A stretch of DNA of 64,000 nucleotides from Diphasiastrum complanatum (GCA_029204225.1 CM055105.1:48679688-48743687); one strand, 5' to 3'; positions 1 to 10,330 are shown, counted from the first letter of the stretch. A program made the numbers and translations. Notes: generated by a model not told the origin, from the letters alone.

Positions 1-730
1 TATTGGCAAATTGGCTAACTCCATAGCAAATACTGAGGTGTTTCGTAGCTTGGACATACTTCATGACTTTTATGAGAGCCTTCCAATGAACTGGACCTGG
101 ATTTGAAAGAATTGGCTGAAGGAGCTGATTGAGTAGGCTAGGTCGGGTCGAGTGCAAAGCATGGCATACATTAGCGACTCGATTATGGAGTGAAATGGAT
201 ACTTCTTCATTTCCTCCTTCTCTGACTCAAATTTTGGACATTGCTCATTTGACAGTTTCAAACCAGGGTCGAGTGGGAAGTGGCTTGGTTTGCACTTGGC
301 CATTCCATATTTCTTCAACACATTGGTGAGGTATCTCTGCTGGCTGATGAAAATCTGCCTGCAAGGTCGAATTTAAAAAATCTGAATTTCAAGATAGGAG
401 TGTGCAGGACCCATATTTGTCATCTTGTATTCATGCGCTAACATGCATCTCGTATCCTTCAATAAATTCAGATTACTACTGAACAGTCAAGTACATCAAC
501 ATACAAAGTAATGATGATGAAGAAAATCGATACAGACTTGAAATAGATATTCGAGTCTACCGAGTTTGGAATGAAGTCATTCTCGATCAAGAAGGTATTA
601 ATTTTCTGAAACTAGGCTCTTGGAGACTGTTTCAAACCATATAGGGATTTATGAATCTTGCACACTAGGTGCTTCTTACCCTTCAGCTCATATCCTTAAG
701 GCTGGGTCATGTAGATCTCCTCTTCAATGG
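1..730 (-). pseudogene. Copia reverse transcriptase, degenerate
   Basis: Pieces in several frames give the order expected for a copia RT: the TAFLNG block at about 750, YGLKQSPRA at about 630, a damaged YVDD box at about 490 and CTRPDLAYSISSFSQF near 130. The RNase H domain would lie beyond the left edge. Stops occur within the palm region, so no functional enzyme is expected. Confidence 0.8.
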
Positions 731-1403
731 TGCCATTGAGGAATGCAGTTTGAACATCCATTTGGTGAACTTCAAGGTTTGCTGCAGCTGCAATCTTAAA
801 AGGAAAAGATGAAAAAGTAGACATCATTAATGAATCCTCTCTTTCACTCTCAACACCCTCACACTCATCGTCATTAGTAAGGTTAGCTTGCTTAGATTGG
901 TTCTTCTTCTTGGAACAGTTTAATGCATAGTGTCCTTTCTTGCCACAGAAAAAACACTTGATCTTTGAAAGCTTCTTCTTGCCATTGGATGTTGCAGCTT
1001 GTGAAGACTGATCCTCACTACCTTCTTTGGCTTTGTCCTTCTTGAAGTGTTGTTGTCCTTTGCCCTTGCCTCTTGACTTGTCTCTGATGAAGAGTGCTTT
1101 TTCATTCAATGAAAGTTTGTTGATCCTCAGCATCTTGTTCTCTTGCCTGCTTTCTTCAGCAATGAGAACACCTTGCAATGTCTCCAAGGATGGACGATCC
1201 TCCCTGACAACATAAGTCTGCACAATATTGTCATACTCATCTCTAAGTCCATTTAGGACTACTTGAACAAGTTCAGTGTTCTTTAGAGCATCACCAATAC
1301 CAGCTAACTCTTGATGAAGATTCTTAACTCTCATGACATATGATGAAGCACTCTCATCTACTCTCTGATAAGTTAGAAATATTTGGTCTCTAAGTGTAAG
1401 CAA
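696..1403 (-). pseudogene. In-frame gag::RT fusion ORF of a copia element
   Basis: A 235-codon open frame encodes a UBN2-type gag region (residues 1 to about 100), a basic stretch, and a CCHC zinc knuckle beginning CFFCGKKGHYALNC (about residues 150-163). An acidic linker follows. At about residue 208 it changes into the RT segment NLEVHQMDVQTAFLNG, which normally lies more than 2 kb downstream. The fusion is in frame and probably arose from a deletion that removed PR and IN. The first gag segment (1708 to 1436) is in another frame. The product would bind nucleic acid at most and has no polymerase domain. It is considered a dead element product. Confidence 0.85.
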
Positions 1404-1435
1404 TCTAGAAGTATTCTTGATTTCATAGATTGTTT

Positions 1436-1708
1436 TTAGAGTATCTCAAGCTTCCTTGGAAGTGGTGTACTGATCTCTCTTGACACTTCATTGGTTACAT
1501 TCATTTTTATGAAATGAAGGACAATTCTGGTTCTTTTGTGAAATGCTACAGCTTCATTAGGTGCAGCAGGTTCTTCTTCATCTCCACTCACAATATCCAT
1601 TACATCTTGTAGAATCAGTAATGATTCCATTCTGATCTTCCACATTGCATAATTGGAAGATGTTAATCTCTCATTGTGCTCCAAGAAATGTGAACCAGAT
1701 GAAGACAA
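1436..1708 (-). pseudogene. Copia gag N-terminal fragment
   Basis: The translation contains LTSSNYAMWKIRMESLLILQ, the usual N-terminal pattern of plant copia gag (L-x-x-x-NY-x-x-W-x-x-x-M). A short acidic stretch and a helical UBN2 start follow. It is separated from the next gag block by a frameshift and stop around 1404-1436. The start at 1708 gives the conserved short lead-in (about 12 residues) before the NY/W motif, as in the related copy at 42401. Confidence 0.85.
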
Positions 1709-1741
1709 AATTCTAGTAATGATAAAAAAATGGAGCTGACA

Positions 1742-2600
1742 GGATGTTGCTTACTATCTCAATCTAGGATCTAACACAGATGTTGATCCAACCTATGAAA
1801 TCTAGCAACAGATGTGAGAACAAATTCTCAACATAGAGAATCAATCTATCTTGAATTTGGATCTTGCTTCAGTCACAAAAAAGAAGCACATGCAAGTAAG
1901 AAGTCTATCTCTCCCACGAGTTTCAAAGTACTGATAAACACAGTAATTTGTGTGAATTGAAAAGTCTAAGACCTCAAAACACTCACTTCTATCCAATTCT
2001 ACTTGATTGATAGTGAAAATTGATGAAAATGGTGAAAAGAACTGTTTATAGCACGTGTGAACTTCACCACACACCCTACAGGATCTTACTGAGGTGTTGT
2101 AATTGCACAAGATTGATCAGAGAACAGTATACTTGAAATATCTATGACAAGAGCACAATGGCATACATCAGATGAAAAAGTCTAACTTCTTACTATGAGA
2201 ATTGAATGTTAGAAATAATTCTAAGTGCTCAGTATGGAAAAAAACAGGCTGCTCTCGAGTAGAGAGAGAAAATAAATGATGGAAAACTCGAGTAGAGAGA
2301 GAGAAAATGAGTCCAAAACACCAAAATCTCATTATTCACACCTGAACTAATTCACCTACCAGAGATCCACATGTGTAATTGCATGCATGGATGTTGCATG
2401 TACTGCATGTCAACTCATAAAACTGCCTAGACATGTGTAGATAAGAAACCACTTTGCATGTTGCATGCACTGATTGCATGTGGCTTGCATGCATACAGTA
2501 TGACATTGCATGCTATCTAAACTTCTGCATGTCATCAAAATTGAATCTATCTAACTCAAATTCGACCTATACTAGAAGGTTATGTGCTCAACTCACACCC
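1742..2600 (-). repeat. Probable 5' LTR/leader region of the copia element at 1-1708
   Basis: No gene is evident. On the minus strand, 2340 to 2245 carries two copies of a TTTCTCTCTCTACTCGAG-like block. The same arrangement (CTCTCTCTACCCGAGAG, twice) occurs on the plus strand at about 41572-41630, upstream of the related gag at 42401. Its position directly upstream of gag supports an LTR or leader. The ends were not resolved and no clear primer-binding site was found. Confidence 0.45.
2378..2540. promoter_or_regulatory. Cluster of TGCATG / CATGCA (RY-like) motifs
   Basis: About ten copies of TGCATG or GCATGC fall in roughly 160 bp inside the probable LTR. CATGCA is the RY element bound by plant B3-domain factors. 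Whether it works here is unknown, and the cluster may simply be a degenerate tandem repeat. Confidence 0.4.
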
Positions 2601-3480
2601 CTTTTATGTACAACATGAAATTTAGTGGAAATAACCATGGACATGGCCCCAAACTCGAGATAGGAAGATAATATTTTAATAATCTTCACACTTGATAGAA
2701 TGGGCAGAGCGACTGGCGCGATGGAAACACGGAGTAGGCAGTGACATATTCTGCATTTTAAGATATTTAGAGACTCATTAGCTTTTAGCAAATAGTCACA
2801 ATACTAGCTAAGGGCTATAGAGCAAAGCTAAGAACAAATTAAATTGCATTTAATAAAAAAAAAACTAAATAAAAAAAGGTCATTTTAATGGTGAAACTCA
2901 ACTAATAGCCACACTTCGGCTTTTAGCAAGTCATCACACTAGCTTACCACTATCATGGCGATGCTTTAAAAAACATGAATGGAGCCAATAGGAGGTGGTT
3001 CTTTAACAAATGATTAAGCCATTTTTTTTGGTGTTGATGCATGTTGGATGCCCTATCCGGGTTGGCCAAGCAAGGATTCACTACGCAATGAGGTCTTTAC
3101 ATATAGGGAAAAGCTTTGGCTTTGGGCTTAGGGTTTTCCTAGACTGAAAATAGATAAATGAACTATATTAAAATTTTCGTCAATTTTTTTTGGCCTAGCT
3201 TTACTAACTTAAGCTCCTATGTTTACTATAAAGATAACTTAATGCATTTTAAATTTCAAAGAGAAAAGTACAAAAGGTTCCCAAATCCTAGAATCAATCT
3301 TCACCAAAATCTAGTCACTTTGGAAAATAGACCTTGCCTAGGTCACAAAGATTAAGGCTCAAAAGAATTGAATCAAAACACAAAAAAATAAAGATCCAAA
3401 GACTCTAACCTTAAGAGTTAGATTGGATTTGATAAGATAAATCAAAGTGTTCAATACATTTCATAAAGGTCATGCGAAAA
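2601..3480. other. Intergenic, no gene recognised
   Basis: AT-rich sequence with no coding pattern recognised on either strand. Around 3082 there is a single CACTACGCAATG related to the terminal motif of the hairpin repeats that follow at 3490. Confidence 0.5.
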
Positions 3481-3489
3481 AAAGCCTCG

Positions 3490-3655
3490 GGTACCCATTA
3501 TGCAATGGAAGGGATGGGGCAGAGGCCATTATGCCTGGTTCGAAGTTTTAGAATTTTTAGGCTCGGCCCATCCGGGCCTTGCCTAAAAATTCTGGAAATC
3601 CTTACGGGGCAGAATGGCCTCTCCTTGGCCCCTTCCATAATACATAATGAATACT
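3490..3655. repeat. Hairpin (foldback) MITE-like repeat, copy 1
   Basis: The left arm (about 3490-3530) starts near CATTATGCAATGGAAGGG and continues to GAGGCCATT. The right arm (about 3614-3655) reads AATGGCCTCTCCTTGG and ends CCATAATACATAATG, so the arms are inverted repeats of about 36 bp. Inside, AGAATTTTTAGGC (about 3549) pairs with GCCTAAAAATTCT (about 3580). The same arm sequences recur at 3833 and 28165-28208. A clear target-site duplication was not seen. Confidence 0.7.
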
Positions 3656-4150
3656 TTGTGCGTATTCTGCCACTTTTTGAACAGATTAAAAGCAGATTAT
3701 GCATATATATGTTTTTAAAAAAAAAAATTGATGCGCATTCCAGCCTGTTGGTTAGGCATCAGGCGTGGACTGCCATGTGGCAGCATCAGAGTGGTTGAAA
3801 AAAGTCAAAATGAGCATGTGACAATTTTCAAAGTATCCATTACGCAATGGAATGGGCCGGGCACATGCCATTCTGCTCCGATTCAGCTTTTCAAAATTTG
3901 TTAGACTTGCCAAGGCAAATTTTCTATATGGCTTTTTGGTGGCTATTTTGCCCATTTCTGAACAGATTAAAAAGCACAATAGTCACCTATTTAAAAAAAA
4001 AGAAGAAATTCTAGTGCAGATTCTGCCTGCGTCTGCCACATGGCAACATCGGATTGGTCTCAAATTTTTTTAGTGCTGATTCTACTTGCGCCTGCCACGT
4101 GACAACAAAGGATTGGTTTAAAAAGGGTCAAAAAATTCATTACGCAATGG
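3656..4150. repeat. Tandem array of diverged units related to the hairpin repeat
   Basis: Blocks repeat in order: GAACAGATTAAAA (about 3678 and 3960), CTGCCAYRTGGCARCATC-like (about 3770, 4034 and 4092), RGATTGGTT (4055 and 4110), GTCAAAA (3804 and 4128) and CATTACGCAATGG (3838 and 4138). Together with copy 1 this looks like two to three partial, diverged units in direct orientation. Confidence 0.6.
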
Positions 4151-4170
4151 GCCCATTCCATAGTTCTCAT

Positions 4171-4262
4171 AGGTCACCAATGGGGTTGGCTCAATTGGTT
4201 AGCTTGACATCCAAAGTTCCTTTGGTCTCAGGTTCGAGCCTCCCCTTGGAAACGAAGAAACA
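4171..4262 (+). repeat. tRNA-like SINE head (pol III A and B boxes)
   Basis: TGGCTCAATTGG (about 4185) fits the tRNA A box and GGTTCGAGCC (about 4231) matches the B box. The spacing is about 45 bp. The intervening stem does not form a normal anticodon arm, so this is a tRNA-derived SINE head rather than a tRNA gene. No poly(A) tail or full SINE body was identified. Confidence 0.5.
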
Positions 4263-5012
4263 TAGTTCGCATAGGTCACCTTGTTTTATTCTTCAAAGAT
4301 TTGATTGAGAACTTCTTGGGATTTATTAATCACCTTATTTTTCTAATCAATCTCTTTGCATTCATAATCACGTTGCAAAGCCCATTAGATATCAAATTTC
4401 CTATCTCTTTTCCTTAAACCATTCACGTTATTGGATCTTGAATCTAGTGTCTAATTACCTGATTATCTGACGCCTCTTGATTTTGTCTCAGCGAGAGATT
4501 CAGCTCAATGTACTATCCTGGGAACCCACAAGCTGTTTAATCTCTCTTATTAACTGCGAAGGTTCTCTCTTAAATTGTTAGATCAAATGATTTTTCAGGA
4601 TGAGACTGAGCGAGTTCACATCTAGCAAAATAATACCATGAGTCGATTCAGCAGGAGAATAAAGGGCGTAAAATGAGATGGGTTCTGAGGAATCTAGTTT
4701 TACCTCGAAGTTTCTTTGCTTCAATATCTTCCAATTATACCACGCAATTCAATTTACTGAATCAGTCTCTCACACGCCATGAAAAGTCGCTTGGCCTGAC
4801 GCGGCTGCCTAATCTTAACGGGAATTCGTCGATTCCTCAAAGTTAGCACCATCTCGTGTGGGTGGTTTCTCCTAGCTCCTGCAATCTGGAATTCCTTTTT
4901 TTTTTTGCAAGAATCATATATCATGCCAATATAATTGCATGCAATTGAAGCATTCTCATCACATGATCTCTTTGTTGCATAGCATAGTTGCATCCATTCA
5001 CAAAATTGTACA
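4263..5012. other. Intergenic / upstream region of the dirigent-like gene
   Basis: No gene was recognised. The last about 60 bp before the ATG (TTGCATAGCATAGTTGCA...CATTCACA) resemble the leader of the second dirigent copy on the minus strand near 30590, so upstream sequence was part of the duplicated unit. Confidence 0.5.
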
Positions 5013-5584
5013 ATGGCGCCACTCCTTTCAGCTATTTTGATGGTGTTCCTCGTTTCTAGCAGCTGTGTTGTGGTGGAATCAGCGAAGAAGGTAGTGCGAC
5101 TTCATTGGTTCATGCACGACACACCTTTCAATGGGCTCACTCCATCTTCCATTCCCATAACCCCAGCGACATTCAGACTGAATTCAAGAACAAATTGTTT
5201 GGACAGATTTACGTATTTGATGATCCGCTCACTCGGAATTCTTCTCTAGCATCTGCAAGCTTTGGGAGAGCTCAAGGGACCTATTCTTTTGTCTCCAGAG
5301 AGGACATAGTTGCGTACGTGAGCTACACGGTTAGTATCCGAACGGGAAAGTACAGTGGCAACACTCTCAACATACTCGGAGCATATCAATATTCCAAAAC
5401 AATCAAACAATATGCGATCGCGGGAGGGACAGGATGTTTCATGTTCGCCAGGGGAATCCTCAAGGAAGAGGTGGTCAATCTTTTTGGACCATTCAATGCA
5501 TCGGCCACAGTATCACACCATGCCACTGTCTACTTAGATGAATTGAGTCAGAGTGACAAAATTTCATCTTCAATTCAACCGTAA
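5013..5584 (+). pseudogene. Dirigent-like protein gene, frameshifted
   Basis: The start at 5013 gives a signal peptide (LLSAILMVFLVSSSC, residues 4-18) followed by the dirigent opening VVRLHWFMHDTPFNG. At about 5165-5175 homology moves to the next frame, which then runs open to a stop at 5584 and covers the rest of the beta-barrel: QIYVFDDPLT, ASFGRAQGTYSF, NILGAY, GGTGCFMFARG and the end near ATVYLDE. Relative to the copy at 30013-30600 about ten codons plus a frame-changing number of bases are missing at the join. Dirigent proteins are secreted and guide stereoselective phenoxy-radical coupling in lignan or lignin formation. No splice sites remove the shift, so this is a pseudogene unless the assembly has an error. 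Confidence 0.85.
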
Positions 5585-6184
5585 ATAACTGGAATCTGAG
5601 CCATTATCAAGCCTGCAGGCCGAGTTTTTCTGATCATCTGCTTCGAAAAACCTACGCTATCGATTCTGTTGGAGAAGACTTTATTCCTTTTGCTTTGGAA
5701 ACATATGGGTGCCTCCATAAGAAATTCGATGATTTTCTATCATCTTAGTGCAGGTTTTGCAACGAAACTCCAAGAACATGGTGCCTCACCTTTATCTATC
5801 ATTACGTCTAATTATCGTCAATGAGTTTCTATGACTTTACAACGCACTCAGGCACTTGCAATACTTCGACGTGCCACAGTTGTAGGAATGGCTGCTTCAC
5901 AGCTTCATGCACTACCTAAACTTCCAACTGTCTTAACTAGCGACTTACACCAAGCAGTAGGCTTTATGTAGATACTCTACGAGATTGTTGCTTTGTTATA
6001 GTTGTACAATATCTCAATTCGCCTTATGGCCTTTACAACATGCATTCCTTTGTACTCTGATGGGTTTTCCCATCTTTTATTAATAAAAACAGGAATTTTC
6101 TTCTTCTTATCTCTAGATAAGAGACTATGCACTTAATAGGGTTACACTTAGTCTTTTATCTATGACATTTTATCATGTAAAATT
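5585..6184. other. Downstream of dirigent gene; AATAAA at about 6091
   Basis: No gene was recognised. Plus-strand TTAATAAAAACAGG near 6088 could act as a poly(A) signal, but it lies about 500 bp past the stop. The segment 6090-6184 may instead belong to the 3' end of the minus-strand copia element next to it. Confidence 0.35.
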
Positions 6185-7792
6185 CTTAATTGTTCTCTAC
6201 AATATTCAAATCTGTTCTTAGTAATAGCTTTTGTAAATATATATTAGCAGCCATCTTTTCCCTGCAATACTATAACTCATGTTTCCTTTGTTAGCTTAAT
6301 CTCAAACATAATGATAATGGATTTCGATGTGTTTTGTGCGTGCATTAAACTTTGGGTTCGTTGTTAGAGCAATACAACTTGTGCTATTACAATTGATTAT
6401 TGTAGGAAGATGTTCTTTGGGATTGGATATATCTTGAGGAACTCTTCTTAACCATATAGCTTCTTTAGTGGCTTGACAAGCTGCAACATATTCAGGTTTA
6501 GCACTTGATAAGGATATTGTTGGCTGCTTCTTGCTATTCCATAAAATTGTTCCTATGCCAAGCATTAAACAATTATCTGTTGTTGAGTTTCTTTCATCTA
6601 TATCACCAACCCATTATGCATCGCAAAATCAAGTTAGAGCGAGATCACTATTATTATTGTTTCCAAGAGTTAATCCATAGTTTGAAGTTCCCTTTAAATA
6701 TTGGAGAATTCTTTTTACTGCAACCCAATGTTGAGGTCCATGGCTGTGTAGATATTGACTTGTAACACTTGTTGCAAAAGCAATGTCTAGTCTTGTTGAT
6801 ATTGCAGTATACCTTAGCTTTCCAACAACAGTTTGATAAGGGATAGACTTCATGTATTCTTCTTCTTCTTTGGTATTTGGACACATATTTTTAGATAGTT
6901 TTTGATTTAGTTCCATAGGTGTTCCAATAGGTTTACTTTCTTTCATGTTAAATTTACATAATGAATCTTCAGTATATTTCCGTTGACTCAACTTTATATT
7001 CCTTGTGACTTGAATACCAAGAAAATAGTGTAGTTCACCATAGTCAACCATTTCAAATTAACAAGAAAGTCTAGATTTGCAATGACTAAGTAATGTAGAA
7101 TCATTGCTTACAAATATAGCATCATCAACATATAATGCTATTAGAACAATTGAATCGTTCTTTGTAAGGATATAATTGTTCAGGTCAGCTATTCCTTGTT
7201 TAAAACATTCAAATTTAAGAAATGTATCAATTCGTTGATACCAAGCTCTTGGTGATTGTTTTAACCCATAAATAGTTTGTTTGAGTTTGCAAATAGTATT
7301 TCCTTCACTAGGCTTAACAAATCCTTCAAGTTGATGCATATAAATTTCATTGTCTAAATTTCCATTTAGAAAAGCATTTTTAACATCCATTTGATGAATA
7401 AGCATATCTTTTGTTGATGCCACAACCAAAAGAACTCTTATGGATGTCATTCTCACAACTAGAGAGAAAGTATCATTATAATCAATACCTTCTACTTGAG
7501 AATATCCTTTGGTGACTAATCATGTCTTGTAACAATTAAGTGTACCATCTGAATTGAATTTTCTTTTGAAAATCCAGTTGCATCCAGTTGCTTTTCTTCT
7601 ACGAGGAAGAGAAGTCAGTGTCCAAATATTATTTTTAATGAGCGATGAGTATTCTTCATTAAAAGCTTTTCTCCATTCATTTCTTTGTGGATTAGAAAGT
7701 GCTTCGTCAATGTTTTGAGGTTCATTTTTTAATATAGCACTTAAGGCAAAATAGGATTTCCAACCAGCTTCTAAAGCTTCTACAACTTTCAA
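6185..7792 (-). pseudogene. Copia reverse transcriptase and RNase H
   Basis: RT starts with WRKAFNEEYSSLIKNNIWTL, then HQMDVKNAFLNG, YGLKQSPRAWYQR and the intact catalytic box ALYVDDAIF (about 7110). HYFLGIQVTRN and LDIAFATSVTSQYL follow. RNase H begins around 6560 (ILWNSKKQPTISLSSAKPEY). The conventional Ala-Glu-Tyr is Pro-Glu-Tyr here. It tails off through KHIEIHYHYV and degraded codons to about 6185. Frameshifts lie at about 7500, 7055 and 6600. Confidence 0.9.
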
Positions 7793-8717
7793 AGAGGTTT
7801 TCTTATCCTTTCAGTCCTTTGAAGAGGAGGAGAAGAAGCAGAACTTTCAGGTTGTGAACCCTCATATTGATCATTAACAAAATCAAAATGCTCATGAATC
7901 GGTTCAACAATAGGTTGAGGTTGTATCTCAATAGGAGGTTGATGTGAAACAATAGATTTTTGATGATACATGAGTTTCATCATAAATCACATCTCGAGAA
8001 ACAATAATTTTGTTAGTCGCAGGATTATATAAACGATAACCTTTAGACTCGGAACTATAGCAGCCCATGAATATGCACTTGACACTCTTGTCATCAAGTT
8101 TAGTGTGAGTTTTTTTTGGGTACATGAACGTAGACTGTAGATCCAAAAACTCGAAGATGAGCAACGGAAGGTTTAGAACCACTCCATGATTCATAGGGAG
8201 TTTTGTTATGTAAATGAGCATGTGGTTAAGAAGCGGTAGAAACTACATCAGCCCAAAAAGATTGAGACAAGGAATGATCTTTGAGTGAACAATGTGCATA
8301 TTCAACTAGTGTGCGCTTTTTATGTTTAGCAATGCCATTTTGTTGAGGAGAATAGGGAACTGTAAATTGACAAATGATACCATTTGTAGCACAATAATTT
8401 TTGAAAATATTTGAATGATATTCTCTTCCATTATCACACCGTAGCATTTTTAGAGATTGACTAGTTTGTTTTTCAGCAAAGGCTTTGTAGACTTGCAAAA
8501 AATGAAAGGCTTGTGATTTTAAATGAAGAAGATAGATTGTACAATAACGAGAAAAGTCAACAATGAAGATGATAAAGTATTTGGATCCACCATGAGAGAT
8601 TGTCTTCATTGGACCACAAATTTTTGCATGTACTAACTCCAATGGATGAGTAGTACAAGCGTGTGACTTTTTCGGGAGAAAGCTTGATGATGCTTGCCAT
8701 AGATGCAAGATGAACAA
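7789..8717 (-). pseudogene. Copia integrase core and C-terminal region
   Basis: The DDE core is visible: FIVDFSRY gives the first Asp, LRCDNGREYHS the second Asp, and the QQNGIAKHKKRTL block should supply the Glu. In this copy the usual Ala-Glu-Arg is Ala-Lys-His, so the catalytic Glu is lost. After a stop near 8225 the C-terminal region continues with SVKCIFMGCYSSESKGYRLY and a Pro/Gln-rich linker toward RT. Confidence 0.88.
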
Positions 8718-9232
8718 AGTGGTTGTGTTGAAGACAAATTGGCATCAAAGTCAGGCTTAAAAGATTGAGATGTTTGATTTGGTTAAGGTATTGAAAATTA
8801 ACATGACCAAGACAACGATGCCATAACAAAGGATCAAGAAGTTTGTTTGAGGAAGCAATGATGGTAGAAATTGAAACTTTGGCATATAATTTGAACAAAC
8901 TGCATTCACGATTACCAATTTCTATGGTATTCCCATTAAAATCCTTGTTAGTGCCCACTTTTCAAGAAAAATCAACTAATAATTCTTGATTAGTCATCCG
9001 GGATACAGAAAGAAGATTCTTGGGTAAAGAGGGAACATACAAAACGCCACAAATATATTTGGTTTGGCTAGTTGGCAATTGAATAGGTACTTTTCCACAT
9101 TCTTGTATATCAAGAGAGCTATTGTCCCCTAAGAAAATTTTGTTAGGATATGGAATTTCTTTTAAGGATGAAAACCTTTACTGCAAGTCATATGTTGGGA
9201 AGCACCGGAATCAATGTACCAACATGCATTGT
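8557..9232 (-). pseudogene. Copia protease and GAG-pre-integrase region
   Basis: WYIDSGASQHMT (about 9215-9180) holds the retropepsin active-site D-S-G-A. Downstream are GVLYVPSLPKNLLSV and a WHRCLGHVNF block, the histidine-containing zinc-binding start of the copia integrase region. Stops at about 9170 and 8960 break the frame. Confidence 0.85.
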
Positions 9233-9744
9233 CACCTATACAGAGGCAACTCTGTTAAGTGGTAATAGTAAAAATTCCTCTTGAGTAGGTGGAGGTTCTG
9301 AAACAACATTTGCTTGGGGGGCTTTTTCTTTTCATCATAGATATGTTTACGACATTCTTTTCTGTGATGTCCCACTTTATTCAAATAATTGCATTTAATA
9401 TTCTTTTTATGAGGTGGTTGATTTTCTGGATTATTTTGTTGTTGTTGTTGTTGTTGGTTTGGAGTAAAAACCTTTTTGTTACCACCCTTTTTAATCCTTC
9501 TCCTTGAGGAGAACTTAGAATCATCGATGTGATCGGCATGTTGTCGTCGCACATTGCTAGCGGGCTGTTCTTGAAGTAGTGAATTATGTGATGAGCAGCC
9601 ATTAGACGTCACTAGGTCATTGTTTCACACTGTAGAAACAACAATTTTACTGGTAGCAATCGCTTGAAGTGTGGTTGTTGGCATGTCAGAGTGGAGTGGA
9701 TCAGATGAGCACTCATTAAATTCATGTCAAAAGAGTGTTCAAGA
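9232..9744 (-). pseudogene. Copia gag, C-terminal nucleocapsid part
   Basis: The minus-strand translation has a basic region, a polyglutamine/asparagine run (about 9430-9460) and the CCHC-like knuckle CNYLNKVGHHRKEC. The usual Gly in CxxCGxxGH is altered (CNYLNKVGH), with Leu at the second cysteine position, so the knuckle is probably damaged. The upstream gag helical domain is mostly missing. Confidence 0.75.
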
Positions 9745-9747
9745 TAG

Positions 9748-10117
9748 TGCACCAATGCATAGATGAACCCAAGAGAACTCATGTATAAGCATGAGAGAGA
9801 GAGAGAGAGAGAGAGAAGATTAGTTTTTCCCACGAGTTTACATCCTTTAATAGCAGGTCCATGCCTCATTAATGATCTTGGTTTCCCTCCATATCAAAAA
9901 CCCTATCAACAATGTGACTAGATTCAATGAGCCAAGTGTTCAAATTTGAACCTTCCAAACTCGACCTCCTAACTTTTCCACACTTTCCAAAAGTGATAAT
10001 TCAAATGAATTTTGACTAAAATAACTTTCATAAAGTCTATCTCTAAGTCTAAAATACATATTGGCCTAATATTGACAATTAACCAAAATATGACTAAACT
10101 AGTTGAAATCTTTCACA
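9748..10117 (-). repeat. Truncated copia-family LTR (3' LTR), homologous to the LTR at 26216-26845
   Basis: On the minus strand the LTR begins TGTGAAAGATTTCAACTAG at 10117 right after a purine tract. It aligns with 26845 downward, including TAGTGCACCAATG...AACCCAAGAGAA next to a GA microsatellite in both copies. Homology stops at about 9748, where the copia element at 6185-9744 abuts it. Confidence 0.75.
9790..9815. repeat. (GA)n microsatellite inside LTR
   Basis: An uninterrupted GA run sits after ATAAGCATGA, the same place as the much longer GA run at 26454 in the homologous LTR. Confidence 0.9.
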
Positions 10118-10126
10118 CTCCCTCTT
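10118..10126 (-). other. Polypurine tract of the 3' LTR
   Basis: The minus-strand AAGAGGGAG directly precedes the LTR start TGTGAAAG, which is the standard PPT/3' LTR junction. Confidence 0.65.
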
Positions 10127-10330
10127 CAACTAGTTTTGGCATAGTTTTGACCTTACTACTTTGATCCAACTTCAGAATGATCTCCATCGTAAGTATAGAC
10201 CTCCTTTCTAAGGTTCTAAAGTAGCTTTCATAATTGATATAGAGAAAAGTGTCCACTTTGGATGCTTCACTATTTCTTACATCAATTTTACATGTCAAGA
10301 TGTGACTAGAACATGAAGAACCAAATAGAA
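10118..10330 (-). repeat. Conserved 3' internal region of a copia family, shared with 43130-43330
   Basis: Minus-strand sequence here and plus-strand sequence at 43130-43330 match over about 200 bp. Both carry the blocks KIDVRNSE, LYINY, SYFRTLERRSIL, EIILKLDQSS and VKTMPKLV. No known domain was recognised. The position just before a PPT and LTR marks it as the 3' end of the internal region. Confidence 0.6.

Larger units (their letters stand above)
1..1708 (-). mobile_element. Internally deleted Ty1-copia retrotransposon, continues off the left edge
   Basis: Read on the minus strand, the segment runs gag N-terminus (1708 to 1436), gag C-terminus with zinc knuckle (1403 to about 790), then directly into reverse transcriptase (about 775 to 1). 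Protease, integrase and the first part of RT are missing, so this is a deletion derivative. The RT still shows YGLKQSPRA near 630 and the C-terminal CTRPDLAY motif near 130. The catalytic YVDD box near 490 reads YVDV and stops interrupt the frame, so it cannot be autonomous. The gag N-terminus closely resembles that of the plus-strand copy at 42401, which places both in one family. Confidence 0.88.
6185..9744 (-). mobile_element. Ty1-copia retrotransposon with near-complete but decayed pol
   Basis: Read on the minus strand the order is gag nucleocapsid (9612 to 9300), protease (9232 to 9165), GAG-pre-integrase (to 8700), integrase (8717 to about 7930), RT (7792 to 6629) and RNase H (6565 to about 6185). 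This is the Copia order PR-IN-RT-RH. Several frameshifts and stops separate the blocks. The gag N-terminus is lost where the element meets an unrelated LTR fragment at about 9745, and no matching LTR pair was found. Confidence 0.92.

Noticed and set aside
4185-4250. tRNA gene
   Set aside because: A and B boxes are present but no clover-leaf with an anticodon stem forms; a SINE head is the better reading.
3472-4308. Several ORFs of 70-110 codons
   Set aside because: They lie in inverted and tandem non-coding repeats and share no protein motif.
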